A stretch of 64,000 bases of DNA from Halomonas sp. (lineage in GTDB: Bacteria; Pseudomonadota; Gammaproteobacteria; Pseudomonadales; Halomonadaceae): contig NZ_JAFIFK010000010.1 of NCBI RefSeq assembly GCF_020832045.1, positions 1-64,000 on the forward strand. Reading direction: 5' to 3'. Below, one piece after another: positions 30,139 through 39,640 of the stretch (positions are counted from its first letter, which is position 1; each line of letters starts with the position of its first letter). The position numbers were made by a program, and so were the translations under genes. The notes under the pieces are model-generated. The model was given only the letters and a program-made list of their open reading frames with translations. It was not told the DNA's origin and did no database searches.

Positions 30139-31064
30139 GCCACGCTTATGGCAACGCCCCCACGGGGATCATGCACCCCCCCGAGGTACGGCTACCCGAC
30201 ATCGAGCATTTCGCCCACCGCGCCCGGCGCCTGCAGGACCTCGCCGAACGCAACCAGCCCTTGGGGGAGTTCCTCACTTTCATGGCCCAGCTCGCCACCG
30301 CTCAGCAAGTAGCGATGGAACGCTTCACGCCAGGCTGGCAGCCCGAGCCGACAGCCTTCGTGCTGGCGCTCGAGCACGGTATGCCGCCGCTCAACGTACA
30401 GGCGCTGCAGGATGTCATCGACCTCCCCGGCGAGGTCGATGCCCTGCTCAGTGCCCTGGAGCTTCACGTGGGTGAGGCCCAGCGCCCGCTGCTCACCGCC
30501 CTGCGCGAGCTACCCGAGCAAACGGGTCGCCAACTTGCCCGTCAGGTACTGGCGGGCGAAGCCGGTGAGACGCACCACCGCGGCCTGATGCCACTGGTCG
30601 CTGCCGCGCTTCAGGTGGCCTGGCTGCGCCTGGTGCACATTCTGCCCCGCACCCCGGAGCGCCCACAAGGTGAGCTGCGTGCCCTGTGCCCCTGTTGCGG
30701 CTCGCCACCGGTGGCCAGCGTGATCGAGACCGATCCAAAGAGCAGCGGGGTGCGCTATCTGCAGTGCGGCCTGTGTGCCACCCAGTGGTACCTGGAACGC
30801 TCGATTTGCAGCGTATGCGAGCAGAGCGGCAAGCTCGACTATCTCAGCCTGGCGCCGGAGGCGGGCGATGACGATGTCTCGGTGGCTCAGGCCGAGGCCT
30901 GTGGCGACTGCGGCAGCTACCTGAAGATATTCCCCCGCGCAGTGGACGCCAAGGCCGAGCCGCTGGCCGACGACCTGGCCAGCCTGACGCTGGACCTGCT
31001 GTTGGGCGAGGAGGGACGCTATCGCCGCAGCGGCTTCAATCCGCTATTAATCGTCGAAGATTGA
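30135..31064 (+). CDS. fdhE: Formate dehydrogenase accessory protein FdhE
   Basis: A 309-residue cytoplasmic maturation factor that binds FdnG before Tat export. Family-typical zinc or iron-binding CxxC pairs are visible: CPCCGSPP, CGLCATQW, CSVCEQSG and CGDCGSY. GTG 30135 overlaps the fdnI stop by four bases and follows GGAAAGGAG. It ends the fdn operon; 120 bases then precede selA. Confidence 0.92.
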   Translation: MSHAYGNAPTGIMHPPEVRLPDIEHFAHRARRLQDLAERNQPLGEFLTFMAQLATAQQVAMERFTPGWQPEPTAFVLALEHGMPPLNVQALQDVIDLPGEVDALLSALELHVGEAQRPLLTALRELPEQTGRQLARQVLAGEAGETHHRGLMPLVAAALQVAWLRLVHILPRTPERPQGELRALCPCCGSPPVASVIETDPKSSGVRYLQCGLCATQWYLERSICSVCEQSGKLDYLSLAPEAGDDDVSVAQAEACGDCGSYLKIFPRAVDAKAEPLADDLASLTLDLLLGEEGRYRRSGFNPLLIVED

Positions 31065-31184
31065 CACTGAACGCAGCGGGAAATGGACGCAGCCCGGCCC
31101 ATCATGCTATGCCATAGGGATGCACATCCTCCAACGAGAAAGGGGTGACTCGCCCCATCAGGAAGGGCTATCGACCACCCCGGC

Positions 31185-32654
31185 ATGGACATGAAGACGA
31201 CAATGGACGTTCGACGCCGCCTGCCCGCAGTCGACACACTGCTGGCCCATCCCGCCGTGGAAACGGCCCGTCAGCACTACGGTCACCGCCTCATCCGACG
31301 CGCCGTACGCCAGGCTCTCGATCAAGCCCGACAGCGGCTGGCCGCCGACCCGGTGGCTGGCAGCATGCTCGAGGCTGACGCCCTGGCCGAGGCGACCCTG
31401 GCGCGGCTGGCCGAGCTGACACGCCCCGCCGCCCGCGCGGTATTCAACCTTACCGGCACCGTTATCCACACCAACTTGGGGCGCTCCACGCTGGCCGAGG
31501 CGGCTATCGACGCCATGACGGATGCTGCCCGGCATCCGGTGGCGCTGGAGTACGACCTCGAAGACGGCGGCCGCGGCGACCGCGACCGCCTGGTCGAGGG
31601 CCTGCTGTGCGAGCTGACCGGCGCGGAAGCGGCCACCGTGGTCAATAACAACGCCGCCGCGGTACTGCTTGCGCTGGGCGCGCTGGGCGCCGGGCGAGAA
31701 GCACTGATATCGCGCGGCGAGCTGATCGAGATCGGCGGTGCCTTCCGCATGCCCGACATCATGCAGGCGGCAGGCTGCCGGCTGCGCGAGGTGGGCGCCA
31801 CCAACCGCACCCATGCGCGGGACTTCGAGAGTGCCATCGGCGAGCACACCGGGCTGATCGTCAAGGCCCACACCTCCAACTACGCCATCACCGGCTTCAC
31901 CAGCAGCGTACCGGAATCGCAATTGGCCGAGATCGCCCATGCTCGCGGGATCGCCTTGCTTATCGACCTGGGCAGCGGTGCGCTGACCGATTTCACCGCC
32001 CTCGGCCTGCCCTACGAGGCGCAGCCGGGCGATGCCATCTCAGCCGGCGCCGATGTGGTCACCTTCAGCGGCGACAAGCTGCTGGGCGGGCCCCAGGCCG
32101 GCATCATCGTCGGTCGCCGCGAGGCCATCGCCACCATCAAGCGCCATCCGCTCAAGCGCGCCCTGCGCCTGGATAAACTGACACTCGCCGCACTCGAGGC
32201 CACCCTGCGCCTCTACCGCGACAGCGACGCCCCCGAGCGTGCCATCCCCTCCCTGGCGCTGCTGACCCGGCCCGAGGCAGAGATCGCCGCCACTGGCGAG
32301 CGCCTGCTGCCTCGGGTCAGCGCGCTGCTCAGCGACTTCGAGGTAACCCTGACGCCCTGTGCCAGCCAACTTGGCAGCGGCTCACTGCCGGTGGACCGCC
32401 TGCCCAGCCGAGCGCTGGCCTGGCGCCCCACCGTCAGCGCTCGTCGCGACCGCGAACGGTGCCTTCGTCGGTTGGAGGGCGCCCTGCGCCGACTGCCGCG
32501 CCCGGTCATCGGCCGCATCAGCGACGGCACCCTGCTGCTCGACCTGCGCTGTCTGGCGACGGCTTCCGACGAAGCGGCCTTCGTCGACCAGCTAGCCGAA
32601 CTGCCTGCCGGCTATGGTGCCACCGACCGACAGGACGCCGGAGGCTCCCTGTGA
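31185..32654 (+). CDS. selA: L-seryl-tRNA(Sec) selenium transferase
   Basis: A 489-residue PLP enzyme that converts Ser-tRNA-Sec to Sec-tRNA-Sec using selenophosphate, working as a large homodecamer. Visible features are the N-terminal tRNA-binding region, [26 protein letters not shown] and the PLP lysine Lys298 in [13 protein letters not shown] (E. coli Lys295). The ATG at 31185 is the first in frame but has no close ribosome-binding site (AGGAAGGG is ~20 bases away); ATG 31191 or 31203 are alternatives. Its stop overlaps the selB start (GTGA). Confidence 0.96.
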   Translation: MDMKTTMDVRRRLPAVDTLLAHPAVETARQHYGHRLIRRAVRQALDQARQRLAADPVAGSMLEADALAEATLARLAELTRPAARAVFNLTGTVIHTNLGRSTLAEAAIDAMTDAARHPVALEYDLEDGGRGDRDRLVEGLLCELTGAEAATVVNNNAAAVLLALGALGAGREALISRGELIEIGGAFRMPDIMQAAGCRLREVGATNRTHARDFESAIGEHTGLIVKAHTSNYAITGFTSSVPESQLAEIAHARGIALLIDLGSGALTDFTALGLPYEAQPGDAISAGADVVTFSGDKLLGGPQAGIIVGRREAIATIKRHPLKRALRLDKLTLAALEATLRLYRDSDAPERAIPSLALLTRPEAEIAATGERLLPRVSALLSDFEVTLTPCASQLGSGSLPVDRLPSRALAWRPTVSARRDRERCLRRLEGALRRLPRPVIGRISDGTLLLDLRCLATASDEAAFVDQLAELPAGYGATDRQDAGGSL

Positions 32655-34576
32655 TCGTCGGCACCGCCGGCCACGTCGACCACGGCAAGACCGCACTGAT
32701 CCAGCAGCTCACCGGCATCGACACCGACCGGCTCAAGGAGGAAAAGGCGCGTGGACTGACCATCGAGCCCGGCTTCGCCTACCCCGAGGTTGAGGAGGGT
32801 GTCGAGCTCGGCTTCGTCGACGTGCCCGGTCACGTTCGCTTCCTTCACCACATGCTGTCGGGCAGCATCGGCGTCGATACGGTGCTGCTGGTGGTAGCCG
32901 CCGACGACGGCGTGATGCCGCAGACCGTCGAGCATCTGCAGATCCTCACGCTACTGGGGCTCGATCGCGGCCTGGTGGCCATGACCAAGGTCGACCGTGT
33001 CGACGCTGCCCGCAGGCGCCGAGTTCGCGAGGAGATCACCGCCCTGCTTGCGGACTCGCCGCTGGCCGGCGCCGCCATTCATGAGGTATCGAGCACCAGC
33101 GGCGAGGGGATAGAGGATCTGCGCGAGCGTCTTTGGGGCCTGGCTTCCAAACCGCTCGAGGCGGCGGTGCACGGCCATTTCCGCCTCGCCGTGGACCGCG
33201 TCTTCACCAAGGCGGGGGCCGGTGTGGTGGTCACCGGCACGGCACTGGCCGGCCACATCAGCGAGGGCGACACGATACGCCTGGTGGCTTCCGGCACCAA
33301 GGCTCGTGTGCGGGGTTTGCGTCGCCTGCACCGGGATAGCGAGCAGGCGTGGCAGGGCGATCGCGTAGCGCTCAACCTCAGCGGTGACGGGATCTCCCGC
33401 GATATCATCCCCCGGGGAGACTGGGTGGTGGCCGAAGCGCTCGAGACCCCCGGGCTGCAGCGACTCGACATGGAGTGGCAACTGCTCGACACGGCCCCAT
33501 GCCTCAAGCATTGGGCACCGATACAGGTGCACCTGGGCGTGGGACGTTACAGTGGGCGCCTATCACTGCTCGAAGGCCAGCACCTCGCCCCGGGCAAACG
33601 CATGCTGGGGCAGCTGGTGCTCGACGAACCGGTGCACGCCTGCCTGGGCGACCGCTGCGTGATACGCGACCCCAGCGTGGGTGTGACGCTGGGCGGCGGC
33701 GTGGTGCTGGAGGGCGACCCACCGCGGCGTGGCCAGCGCCGCCCCGAGCGGCTGGCCTGGCTGTCAGCGCTGGCTGCGTCCACCGCCCACTCACCGCTCG
33801 ATCTTACGCCGGCGCTGAAAGAGGGGCTGCGGCTGAAGCCTGAGGGAGTCGACTTGGACGCCCTGGCACGCAATGCCAATGTCGAGCTGTCGACGCTGGT
33901 CGAGACCGTCGTGGCGTTGGGCGGCGAAACGCTGGAAGATCGAGGCCGTAGCCGCGCCTTTTCGGCCGATACCGTCGCAGCGCTACAGCACCGCCTACTC
34001 GATACCGTGGCGGCCAATCATCAACGTGAACCTTCCATGCTCGGCACCGAGCGCGGCCGGCTGACACGCCAGGCCATACCCCAGCTTCCCGAAGCGACCG
34101 GGCGCCAGTTGATCGAGCGGCTGATCGAGCGGGGCCGGCTCGAGCCCCACGGCCCCTTCGTGGCCCTGCCAGGCCACCTCGCCACGCTAAGCGAAGCCGA
34201 CGAAGCGCTATGGCGGCGGCTCGAACCGCTCATCGCCGCGACACCTTTCCAGCCGCCGCGGGTGCGAGACCTGGCCGAGGGAGAGAGCCTCGATGAAGCG
34301 CGCATTCGCGAGGCGCTCACCGCCTGCGCCCGCCTCGGCCGGCTCTACCAGGTACGCCGCGACCACTTCTACCCAGCGGCGGCGGTGGCCGAAATGGCCA
34401 CCATCGTGCAGGCACTAGAACACGAGCACGGCAGAATCAACGCGGCGGCCTTTCGCGACCGCATCGGCACCGGCCGCAAGCTGGCCATACACATACTCGA
34501 ATTCTTTGATAAGGTAGGCTTCACGCGCCGCATCGGAGATGAGCGCGTGGTACGTAACGCCGAGATGTGGCAATAG
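32651..34576 (+). CDS. selB: Selenocysteine-specific elongation factor SelB
   Basis: A 641-residue translational GTPase that delivers Sec-tRNA-Sec to UGA codons bearing a SECIS hairpin. GTPase motifs: [11 protein letters not shown] (G1), DVPGH (G3) and TKVD (G4, Thr in place of the usual Asn). The C-terminal half contains winged-helix repeats for SECIS recognition. The GTG start follows GGAGG and overlaps the selA stop by four bases; upstream codons in this frame lie inside selA and are ignored. tRNA-Sec follows 30 bases after the stop. Confidence 0.96.
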   Translation: MIVGTAGHVDHGKTALIQQLTGIDTDRLKEEKARGLTIEPGFAYPEVEEGVELGFVDVPGHVRFLHHMLSGSIGVDTVLLVVAADDGVMPQTVEHLQILTLLGLDRGLVAMTKVDRVDAARRRRVREEITALLADSPLAGAAIHEVSSTSGEGIEDLRERLWGLASKPLEAAVHGHFRLAVDRVFTKAGAGVVVTGTALAGHISEGDTIRLVASGTKARVRGLRRLHRDSEQAWQGDRVALNLSGDGISRDIIPRGDWVVAEALETPGLQRLDMEWQLLDTAPCLKHWAPIQVHLGVGRYSGRLSLLEGQHLAPGKRMLGQLVLDEPVHACLGDRCVIRDPSVGVTLGGGVVLEGDPPRRGQRRPERLAWLSALAASTAHSPLDLTPALKEGLRLKPEGVDLDALARNANVELSTLVETVVALGGETLEDRGRSRAFSADTVAALQHRLLDTVAANHQREPSMLGTERGRLTRQAIPQLPEATGRQLIERLIERGRLEPHGPFVALPGHLATLSEADEALWRRLEPLIAATPFQPPRVRDLAEGESLDEARIREALTACARLGRLYQVRRDHFYPAAAVAEMATIVQALEHEHGRINAAAFRDRIGTGRKLAIHILEFFDKVGFTRRIGDERVVRNAEMWQ

Positions 34577-34606
34577 CCAACGGCCCTAGGCTGAAGAACC
34601 GCTCAA

Positions 34607-34702
34607 GGAAGAGGATCGACCCCCGGTGGGGCGGCCAGACTTCAAATCTGGCAGGGGCTGCCAGCGGTCCCTGGTGGGTTCGACTCCCACGCTCTTCCGC
34701 CA
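34607..34702 (+). tRNA. selC: tRNA-Sec(TCA)
   Basis: A 96-base tRNA with a long acceptor stem (GGAAGAG/CTCTTCC), anticodon TCA (34642-34644) in the loop CTTCAAA flanked by CCAGA/TCTGG, an extended variable arm and GGTTCGACTCC in the T arm. It ends with G and an encoded CCA (34700-34702). Sequence and size closely match E. coli selC. It lies 30 bases after selB and 13 bases before the 3' end of the convergent L,D-transpeptidase gene. Confidence 0.97.
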
Positions 34703-34715
34703 GCTCCCGTCTACC

Positions 34716-35375
34716 TCAACCCTTTATCACTACCCGCGTGCCGATGCGCAGCCAGGGATCCAGCGCGCGAATTTCCTCGTTGCTGACCGCCACGCAGCCC
34801 TCGGTCCAGTCGAAGCTGCGGTGAATATCGGGGTCGCCGCGGCCCAGCCCGTGGATGCCGATCAAGCCGCCCAGTGAAGTGGTGTGCGGCGCCCGGCCAT
34901 GACGTCGGCGATAGTCATCGATATACCAGTACTCCTGCAGCGTGATCTTGCCACTTTGCAGAGCCTCTTCGGCAACCTGAGCGTTGGGGTAGTCGAAGCC
35001 GAAAAACAGGCCGAAACGCGAGGCGCGATTGATACGATCGACGCGAAACTCACCCAGCGGTGTCATCGAGCTGCCCTTGGCCCGAAGCGGTGCAGCACCG
35101 CCGGCCCCGAAGGCGAGGTGCTCGATGCGCTTGATTTCGTGCTCGCCGCGCAGCACCCGTACCCGGCGGTTGCGCAGGTCGATGCTGAGCCAGACCTCAT
35201 CGGCGGTCAGCCCCTCGGGCATGGCAATGGCGTCCAGCGCCTGCCAAAGGGCCGACTGACCAGGAAGAAGGTCGATCGCATCCAGACTGCCGGACGGGAT
35301 GTTTGCCTGGGCCTGAGACCCCAGAGTGAGGATGGCCGCCGTCAATGCGGCGACCAGGAAAGATGCCCTTTTCAT
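34716..35375 (-). CDS. L,D-transpeptidase (YkuD-domain) exported protein
   Basis: A 219-residue protein with a signal peptide (ASFLVAALTAAILTLGSQAQA) and a YkuD/ErfK domain. The catalytic region reads IHGLGRGDPDIHRSFDWTEGCVAVSNEEI: the histidine, and the cysteine in WTEGC, are the active-site pair. It may cross-link peptidoglycan, attach lipoprotein, or, as a YafK/DpaA-type member, cleave such links. ATG 35375 precedes the signal peptide; the longer frame lacks a ribosome-binding site. Its 3' end abuts tRNA-Sec on the other strand. Confidence 0.87.
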   Translation of the reverse strand: MKRASFLVAALTAAILTLGSQAQANIPSGSLDAIDLLPGQSALWQALDAIAMPEGLTADEVWLSIDLRNRRVRVLRGEHEIKRIEHLAFGAGGAAPLRAKGSSMTPLGEFRVDRINRASRFGLFFGFDYPNAQVAEEALQSGKITLQEYWYIDDYRRRHGRAPHTTSLGGLIGIHGLGRGDPDIHRSFDWTEGCVAVSNEEIRALDPWLRIGTRVVIKG

Positions 35376-35637
35376 GCAGCCCCTGCCGTGCGTAGTGGAG
35401 TGTTGGCTGTCGGCTTGGTACCGATCGATTTTGTTCCGGCCAGCCGTGGCCTGCGCCATGACGGTCGGTCATGACATGACTCCTTTCGCCGGGGATGCCG
35501 TCACATGACGGGAATGGGCGTCGGTGCTACCGACCCGGGCCGGCCATGTGATGCATGTCGCGAATATACCACAGGGGGCCTAGCGCGAAAGAGGGGGCTC
35601 GGCAGTTAGCGTTGAAAAAAGAGTGACACACCCTAAA

Positions 35638-35880
35638 TCAGGCGCTCGTCGGGCGGGCTTCGCTCTGATGTTGCGCCAGCCGCTCGATAGCCTGGCGGGC
35701 CAGGGGCGAGAGCTGGCTGCCGTCCTGGTGAAGATACTCGACGATCTGGCGCTTCATGCTGCGCGCCCAGAACTTCTTCAGGTGGGTATGCACGCGCTCG
35801 GCGGCATCGCCGTAATGCGCATTGTTGATGGCGATCTGATTCGCCATGTGGATCAAGGTGTCGAGCTGGCTGCGGCTCAT
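35638..35880 (-). CDS. fdsD: NAD-dependent formate dehydrogenase delta subunit (FdsD)
   Basis: An 80-residue small subunit or assembly factor of the soluble NAD+-dependent formate dehydrogenase. The sequence DTLIHMANQIAINNAHYGDAAERVHTHLKKFW is diagnostic for FdsD. It is the last gene of fdsG-fdsB-fdsA-fdhD-fdsD, seven bases after fdhD, with GGAGG inside the fdhD end. The 262 bases between it and the L,D-transpeptidase start hold no gene; I see a TATATT -10-like element on the minus strand there, likely for the transpeptidase. Confidence 0.9.
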   Translation of the reverse strand: MSRSQLDTLIHMANQIAINNAHYGDAAERVHTHLKKFWARSMKRQIVEYLHQDGSQLSPLARQAIERLAQHQSEARPTSA

Positions 35881-35887
35881 GGCGACT

Positions 35888-36712
35888 TCAACCTCCGCTG
35901 GCTTGAACGACCGGCACGCTTTCGCCTGCCGGCTGATGATAGATGACGTGGCGCCCCGTGCGGGCGAAACCGACCAGCAGCAGGCCCGCCTGGCGCGCCT
36001 GTTCGATGGCAAGCGAGGTGGGCGCCGATACCGCGACCAAGCAGCCGATGCCGACGCTGGCGCACTTCTGCACCATCTCGTAGCTGGCCCGGCTTGAGAC
36101 CAGCGCAAAACCGTCTGCTACCGTGAGACGGCGACTCACCATGGCGCCGATCAGCTTGTCCAGGGCGTTATGACGACCGACGTCCTCCCGCGCCAGCAAT
36201 ATCTTTCCGTCGAGGTCGCACCAGGCGGCGCCATGGGTGGCACCGGTCTCGCGCTGCAGCGGTTGGTGCCACTTGAGCGCCTCCAGCGCCTGCTGAATGG
36301 CACCGTCGTCAACGGCTGGGGCTGCCACCCGGCCGATCGGCCGAATCGCCTGCTCCAGCGACTCGGTACCGCACAGTCCGCAGCCGGTACGCCCGGCCAG
36401 GCTGCGCCGACGCTGCTTGAGCTCCATGAAGCGTTGAGTGGCGATTTCCAAGTGCACGGCGACACCGGCAGCCTCTTCCCGCACCTCGATGCCGTAGAGT
36501 TCATCAGGCGTGTACAGGATGCCCTCGGTGAGGCTGAAGCCGAGGGCGAAGTCCTCGAGATCGGCGGGGGTGGTCATCATCACGGCATGCGAAATGCCGT
36601 TGTAGACCAGCGCTACCGCCGTCTCCACGGCGATGCTGTCCTCCTGCCGCTCGGCGCTGCCGGCCCGGCGTACGTCAACCGGGGCACGGCAGCGGCTGTG
36701 GTCGTCACTCAT
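35888..36712 (-). CDS. fdhD: Formate dehydrogenase sulfurtransferase FdhD (FdsC)
   Basis: A 274-residue protein that transfers sulfur from IscS to the molybdenum cofactor, needed for active formate dehydrogenases. The conserved cysteine pair is in GRTGCGLCGTESLEQ, and the family segments GISHAVMMTTPADLEDFALGFSLTEGI and EDVGRHNALDKLIG are intact. The ATG overlaps the fdsA stop by eight bases. In Cupriavidus the fds operon carries the homologue fdsC at this position. It may serve both formate dehydrogenases of the window. Confidence 0.94.
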   Translation of the reverse strand: MSDDHSRCRAPVDVRRAGSAERQEDSIAVETAVALVYNGISHAVMMTTPADLEDFALGFSLTEGILYTPDELYGIEVREEAAGVAVHLEIATQRFMELKQRRRSLAGRTGCGLCGTESLEQAIRPIGRVAAPAVDDGAIQQALEALKWHQPLQRETGATHGAAWCDLDGKILLAREDVGRHNALDKLIGAMVSRRLTVADGFALVSSRASYEMVQKCASVGIGCLVAVSAPTSLAIEQARQAGLLLVGFARTGRHVIYHQPAGESVPVVQASGG

Positions 36713-39623
36713 TCGCACGCTCCGCTGTGGGCGGCCTGGCCGCTTCGTCCTTGGCACCATGCAGGAGCTGGAGCTGCAGCCGGTCGAAGCTCTGGAACTG
36801 ACGCTGCCAGGCAGACGGCTGGCTGACCTTCTCGACCTGCACTGCGGTCACCTTGTACTCCGGGCAGTTGGTCGCCCAGTCGGAGCTGTCGGTGGTGATC
36901 ACGTTGGCCCCGCTGCCAGGGTGGTGGAAGGTAGTGTAGACCACCCCCGGCGGCATGCGGTCACTGACACGGGCTCGCAGCACCGTCTGGCCGGCGCGGC
37001 TGGTGATACCGACCCAGTCGCCGTCGCGTACACCACGAAGCTCGGCGTCGGCGGGGTGCAGTTCGAGCACGTCCTCGTCGTGCCAGGCCTGGTTGTCGGT
37101 GCGCCGGGTCTGGGCCCCCACGTTGTACTGGGAGAGGATGCGCCCGGTGGTGAGCAGCAGCGGGAAGCGGCGGTTGGAGCGCTCTTCGCTGGCGATGTAA
37201 TCGGTGATAGCGAACTGACCAAGGCCGATGGGGAAGTCCTCGACGTGCATGGTCGGCATGCCCGTCGGGTACGTCTCGTTGCACGGCCACTGGATGCTGC
37301 CCAATTCGTCGAGCCGCGCATAGCTCACCCCGGTGAAGCTCGGCGTGAGGCTGGCGATCTCGTCCATGATCTGCGAGGGGTGGTCGTAGTGCATGGGATA
37401 GCCCAGCGCATTGGACAGCTCCACGGTCACTTCCCAGTCCTGCTTGCCGGCCAGCGGCGGCATCACCTTGCGCACCCGGTTGATGCGCCGCTCGGCGTTG
37501 GTGAAGGTGCCGTCCTTCTCCAGGAAGGAGGAGCCCGGCAGCAGCACGTGGGCGAACTTGGCCGTCTCGTTGAGGAAGATGTCCTGCACGATCAGGCACT
37601 CCAGCGAGCGCAGCGCCTGCTCCACGTGCTGGGTGTTGGGGTCGGACTGGGCGATGTCCTCGCCCTGCACGTAAAGCGCCTTGAAGTCACCGGCGACGGC
37701 GGCGTCGAACATGTTGGGGATGCGCAGCCCCGGCTCGTCGTCGATGGGCACGCCCCAGGCCGCCTCGAAACGTTCGCGCACGGCGGGGTCGCCAACGTGC
37801 TGATAGCCCGGCAGCTCATGGGGGAAGGAGCCCATGTCGCAGGAGCCCTGGACGTTATTCTGCCCGCGCAGCGGGTTTACGCCCACGCCCTCGCGGCCGA
37901 TGTTGCCGGTGGCCAGCGCCAGGTTGGCGATACCCATGACCATGCTCGAACCCTGGCTGTGCTCGGTGACGCCAAGGCCGTAGTAGATCGCGCCATTGGG
38001 TGCGTTGGCGTAGGTGCGCGCCGCACGCCGCACCTGCTCGGCGGGCACACCGGTGATCGCCTCGACGTTCTCCGGCGAGTGGCGCTCATCGAGAATGAAC
38101 TCGCGCCAGGCCTGGTAGCCCGACTCGTCGCAGCGCTTGGCGATGAACTCGCGATCCTCCAGCCCCTCGCTGATCACCACGTGGGCCAAGGCATTGACCA
38201 TAGCCACGTTGGTGCCGGGACGCAGGGCAAGATGCTGAGCGCCGAGATGATGCGGCGTCTTGAGCAGGTCGATGCGCCGCGGGTCGACGACGATCAGCTC
38301 GGCGCCCTGACGCAGACGACGACGCATCTGCGAGGCAAAAACCGGGTGGGCGTCGGTGGGGTTGGCGCCGATGACGACGATGGTGTCGGCCTTCATCACC
38401 GAGTCGAAGGTCTGGGTACCGGCGGACTCGCCCAAGGTCGCCTTGAGGCCGAAGCCGGTGGGTGAATGGCACACCCGAGCACAGGTGTCGGTGTTGTTGT
38501 TGCCGAAGGCCGTACGCACCAGCTTCTGCACCAGGTAGGTCTCCTCGTTGGTGCAGCGCGACGAGGTGATGCCGCCGATGCTCTCACGGCCGTATTTCGC
38601 CTGAATCGCCTTGAGCCGTTCGGCGGCAAAGGTAATCGCCTCTTCCCAGCCCACCTCGCGCCAGGGCTGGTCGATCGACTCGCGGATAAGCGGCGTAGTG
38701 ATGCGGTCCGGATGGGTGGCGTAGCCGAAGGCGAAGCGGCCCTTGACGCAGGAGTGGCCGTGGTTGGCGTCGCCGCCCTTGTACGGCACCATGCGCACCA
38801 CCCGGTCGCCCTGCATCTCGGCCTTGAACGAGCAGCCCACGCCGCAGTAGGCGCAGGTGGTCACCACGCTGTGCTCCGGCTGCCCCTGATCGATCACCGA
38901 TTTTTCCATCAGCGTCGAGGTCGGGCAGGCCTGCACGCAGGCGCCGCAGGAGACGCATTCGGAATCCATGAACGCCTCGCTCTGCCCGGCGGCCACCTTG
39001 GACTCGAAGCCGCGCCCCTCGATGGTCAGCGCAAAGGTGCCCTGCACCTCCTCGCAGGCGCGCACGCAGCGAGAGCAGACGATGCACTTGCTGGGGTCGA
39101 AGCTGAAGTAGGGGTTGGAGTCGTCGGTCTCGGCATCCAGATGATTCTCGCCGTCGAAGCCGTAGCGTACCTCGCGCAGGCCCACCGCACCGGCCATGTC
39201 CTGCAGCTCGCAGTCGCCGTTGGCCGGGCAGGTCAGGCAGTCCAGCGGGTGGTCGGAGATGTAGAGCTCCATCACGTTGCGCCGCAGCTTGGCCAGCCGA
39301 GTATTCTGCGTGGTGACCTGCATGCCGGCTTCGACCGGCGTGGTGCAGGAGGCCGGCAGCCCGCGCTTGCCCTCGATCTGCACCGCGCACAGCCGGCAGG
39401 AGCCGAACGCCTCGAGGTTGTCCGAGGCGCACAGCTTGGGAATGTTGATGTCGGCGAGTGCCGCGGCGCGCAGCACCGAGGTGCCTTCGGGCACGGTGAT
39501 CTCGGTGCCGTCGATCTCGAGGGTGACGAGCGTCTCGGAGAGCTGCGCCGGGGTGCCGTAGTCGCGCTCCGGAGAGACGAGGCTTGGGTCGAACGCGTGC
39601 TTGGGATCGTAATAGTGCAACAT
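36705..39623 (-). CDS. fdsA: NAD-dependent formate dehydrogenase alpha subunit (FdsA)
   Basis: A 972-residue cytoplasmic molybdo-bis-PGD catalytic subunit of the FdsABG enzyme oxidising formate to CO2. The N-terminus has a 2Fe-2S domain (CASDNLEAFGSCRLC), a His-Cys cluster motif (HPLDCLTCPANGDC) and two 4Fe-4S motifs (CIVCSRCVRAC, CVSCGACVQAC). A further cluster motif follows (CAYCGVGC). The metal ligand is Cys385 (RVCHSPTGFG), in contrast to the selenocysteine of FdnG. ATG 39623 follows GGGAGGAGG; a long upstream extension of the frame has no family similarity. Confidence 0.96.
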   Translation of the reverse strand: MLHYYDPKHAFDPSLVSPERDYGTPAQLSETLVTLEIDGTEITVPEGTSVLRAAALADINIPKLCASDNLEAFGSCRLCAVQIEGKRGLPASCTTPVEAGMQVTTQNTRLAKLRRNVMELYISDHPLDCLTCPANGDCELQDMAGAVGLREVRYGFDGENHLDAETDDSNPYFSFDPSKCIVCSRCVRACEEVQGTFALTIEGRGFESKVAAGQSEAFMDSECVSCGACVQACPTSTLMEKSVIDQGQPEHSVVTTCAYCGVGCSFKAEMQGDRVVRMVPYKGGDANHGHSCVKGRFAFGYATHPDRITTPLIRESIDQPWREVGWEEAITFAAERLKAIQAKYGRESIGGITSSRCTNEETYLVQKLVRTAFGNNNTDTCARVCHSPTGFGLKATLGESAGTQTFDSVMKADTIVVIGANPTDAHPVFASQMRRRLRQGAELIVVDPRRIDLLKTPHHLGAQHLALRPGTNVAMVNALAHVVISEGLEDREFIAKRCDESGYQAWREFILDERHSPENVEAITGVPAEQVRRAARTYANAPNGAIYYGLGVTEHSQGSSMVMGIANLALATGNIGREGVGVNPLRGQNNVQGSCDMGSFPHELPGYQHVGDPAVRERFEAAWGVPIDDEPGLRIPNMFDAAVAGDFKALYVQGEDIAQSDPNTQHVEQALRSLECLIVQDIFLNETAKFAHVLLPGSSFLEKDGTFTNAERRINRVRKVMPPLAGKQDWEVTVELSNALGYPMHYDHPSQIMDEIASLTPSFTGVSYARLDELGSIQWPCNETYPTGMPTMHVEDFPIGLGQFAITDYIASEERSNRRFPLLLTTGRILSQYNVGAQTRRTDNQAWHDEDVLELHPADAELRGVRDGDWVGITSRAGQTVLRARVSDRMPPGVVYTTFHHPGSGANVITTDSSDWATNCPEYKVTAVQVEKVSQPSAWQRQFQSFDRLQLQLLHGAKDEAARPPTAERANE

Positions 39624-39640
39624 GTCGTACCTCCTCCCGC

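Noticed and set aside
35197-35472. Short minus-strand frame after a good AAGGAG site upstream of the L,D-transpeptidase
   Set aside because: It overlaps the transpeptidase signal peptide in another frame and has no family features. A leader peptide cannot be excluded, but nothing supports it beyond the ribosome-binding site.
36633-38465. Long plus-strand open frame (610 codons)
   Set aside because: It is antisense to fdsA, with shadow-type composition and no ribosome-binding site.
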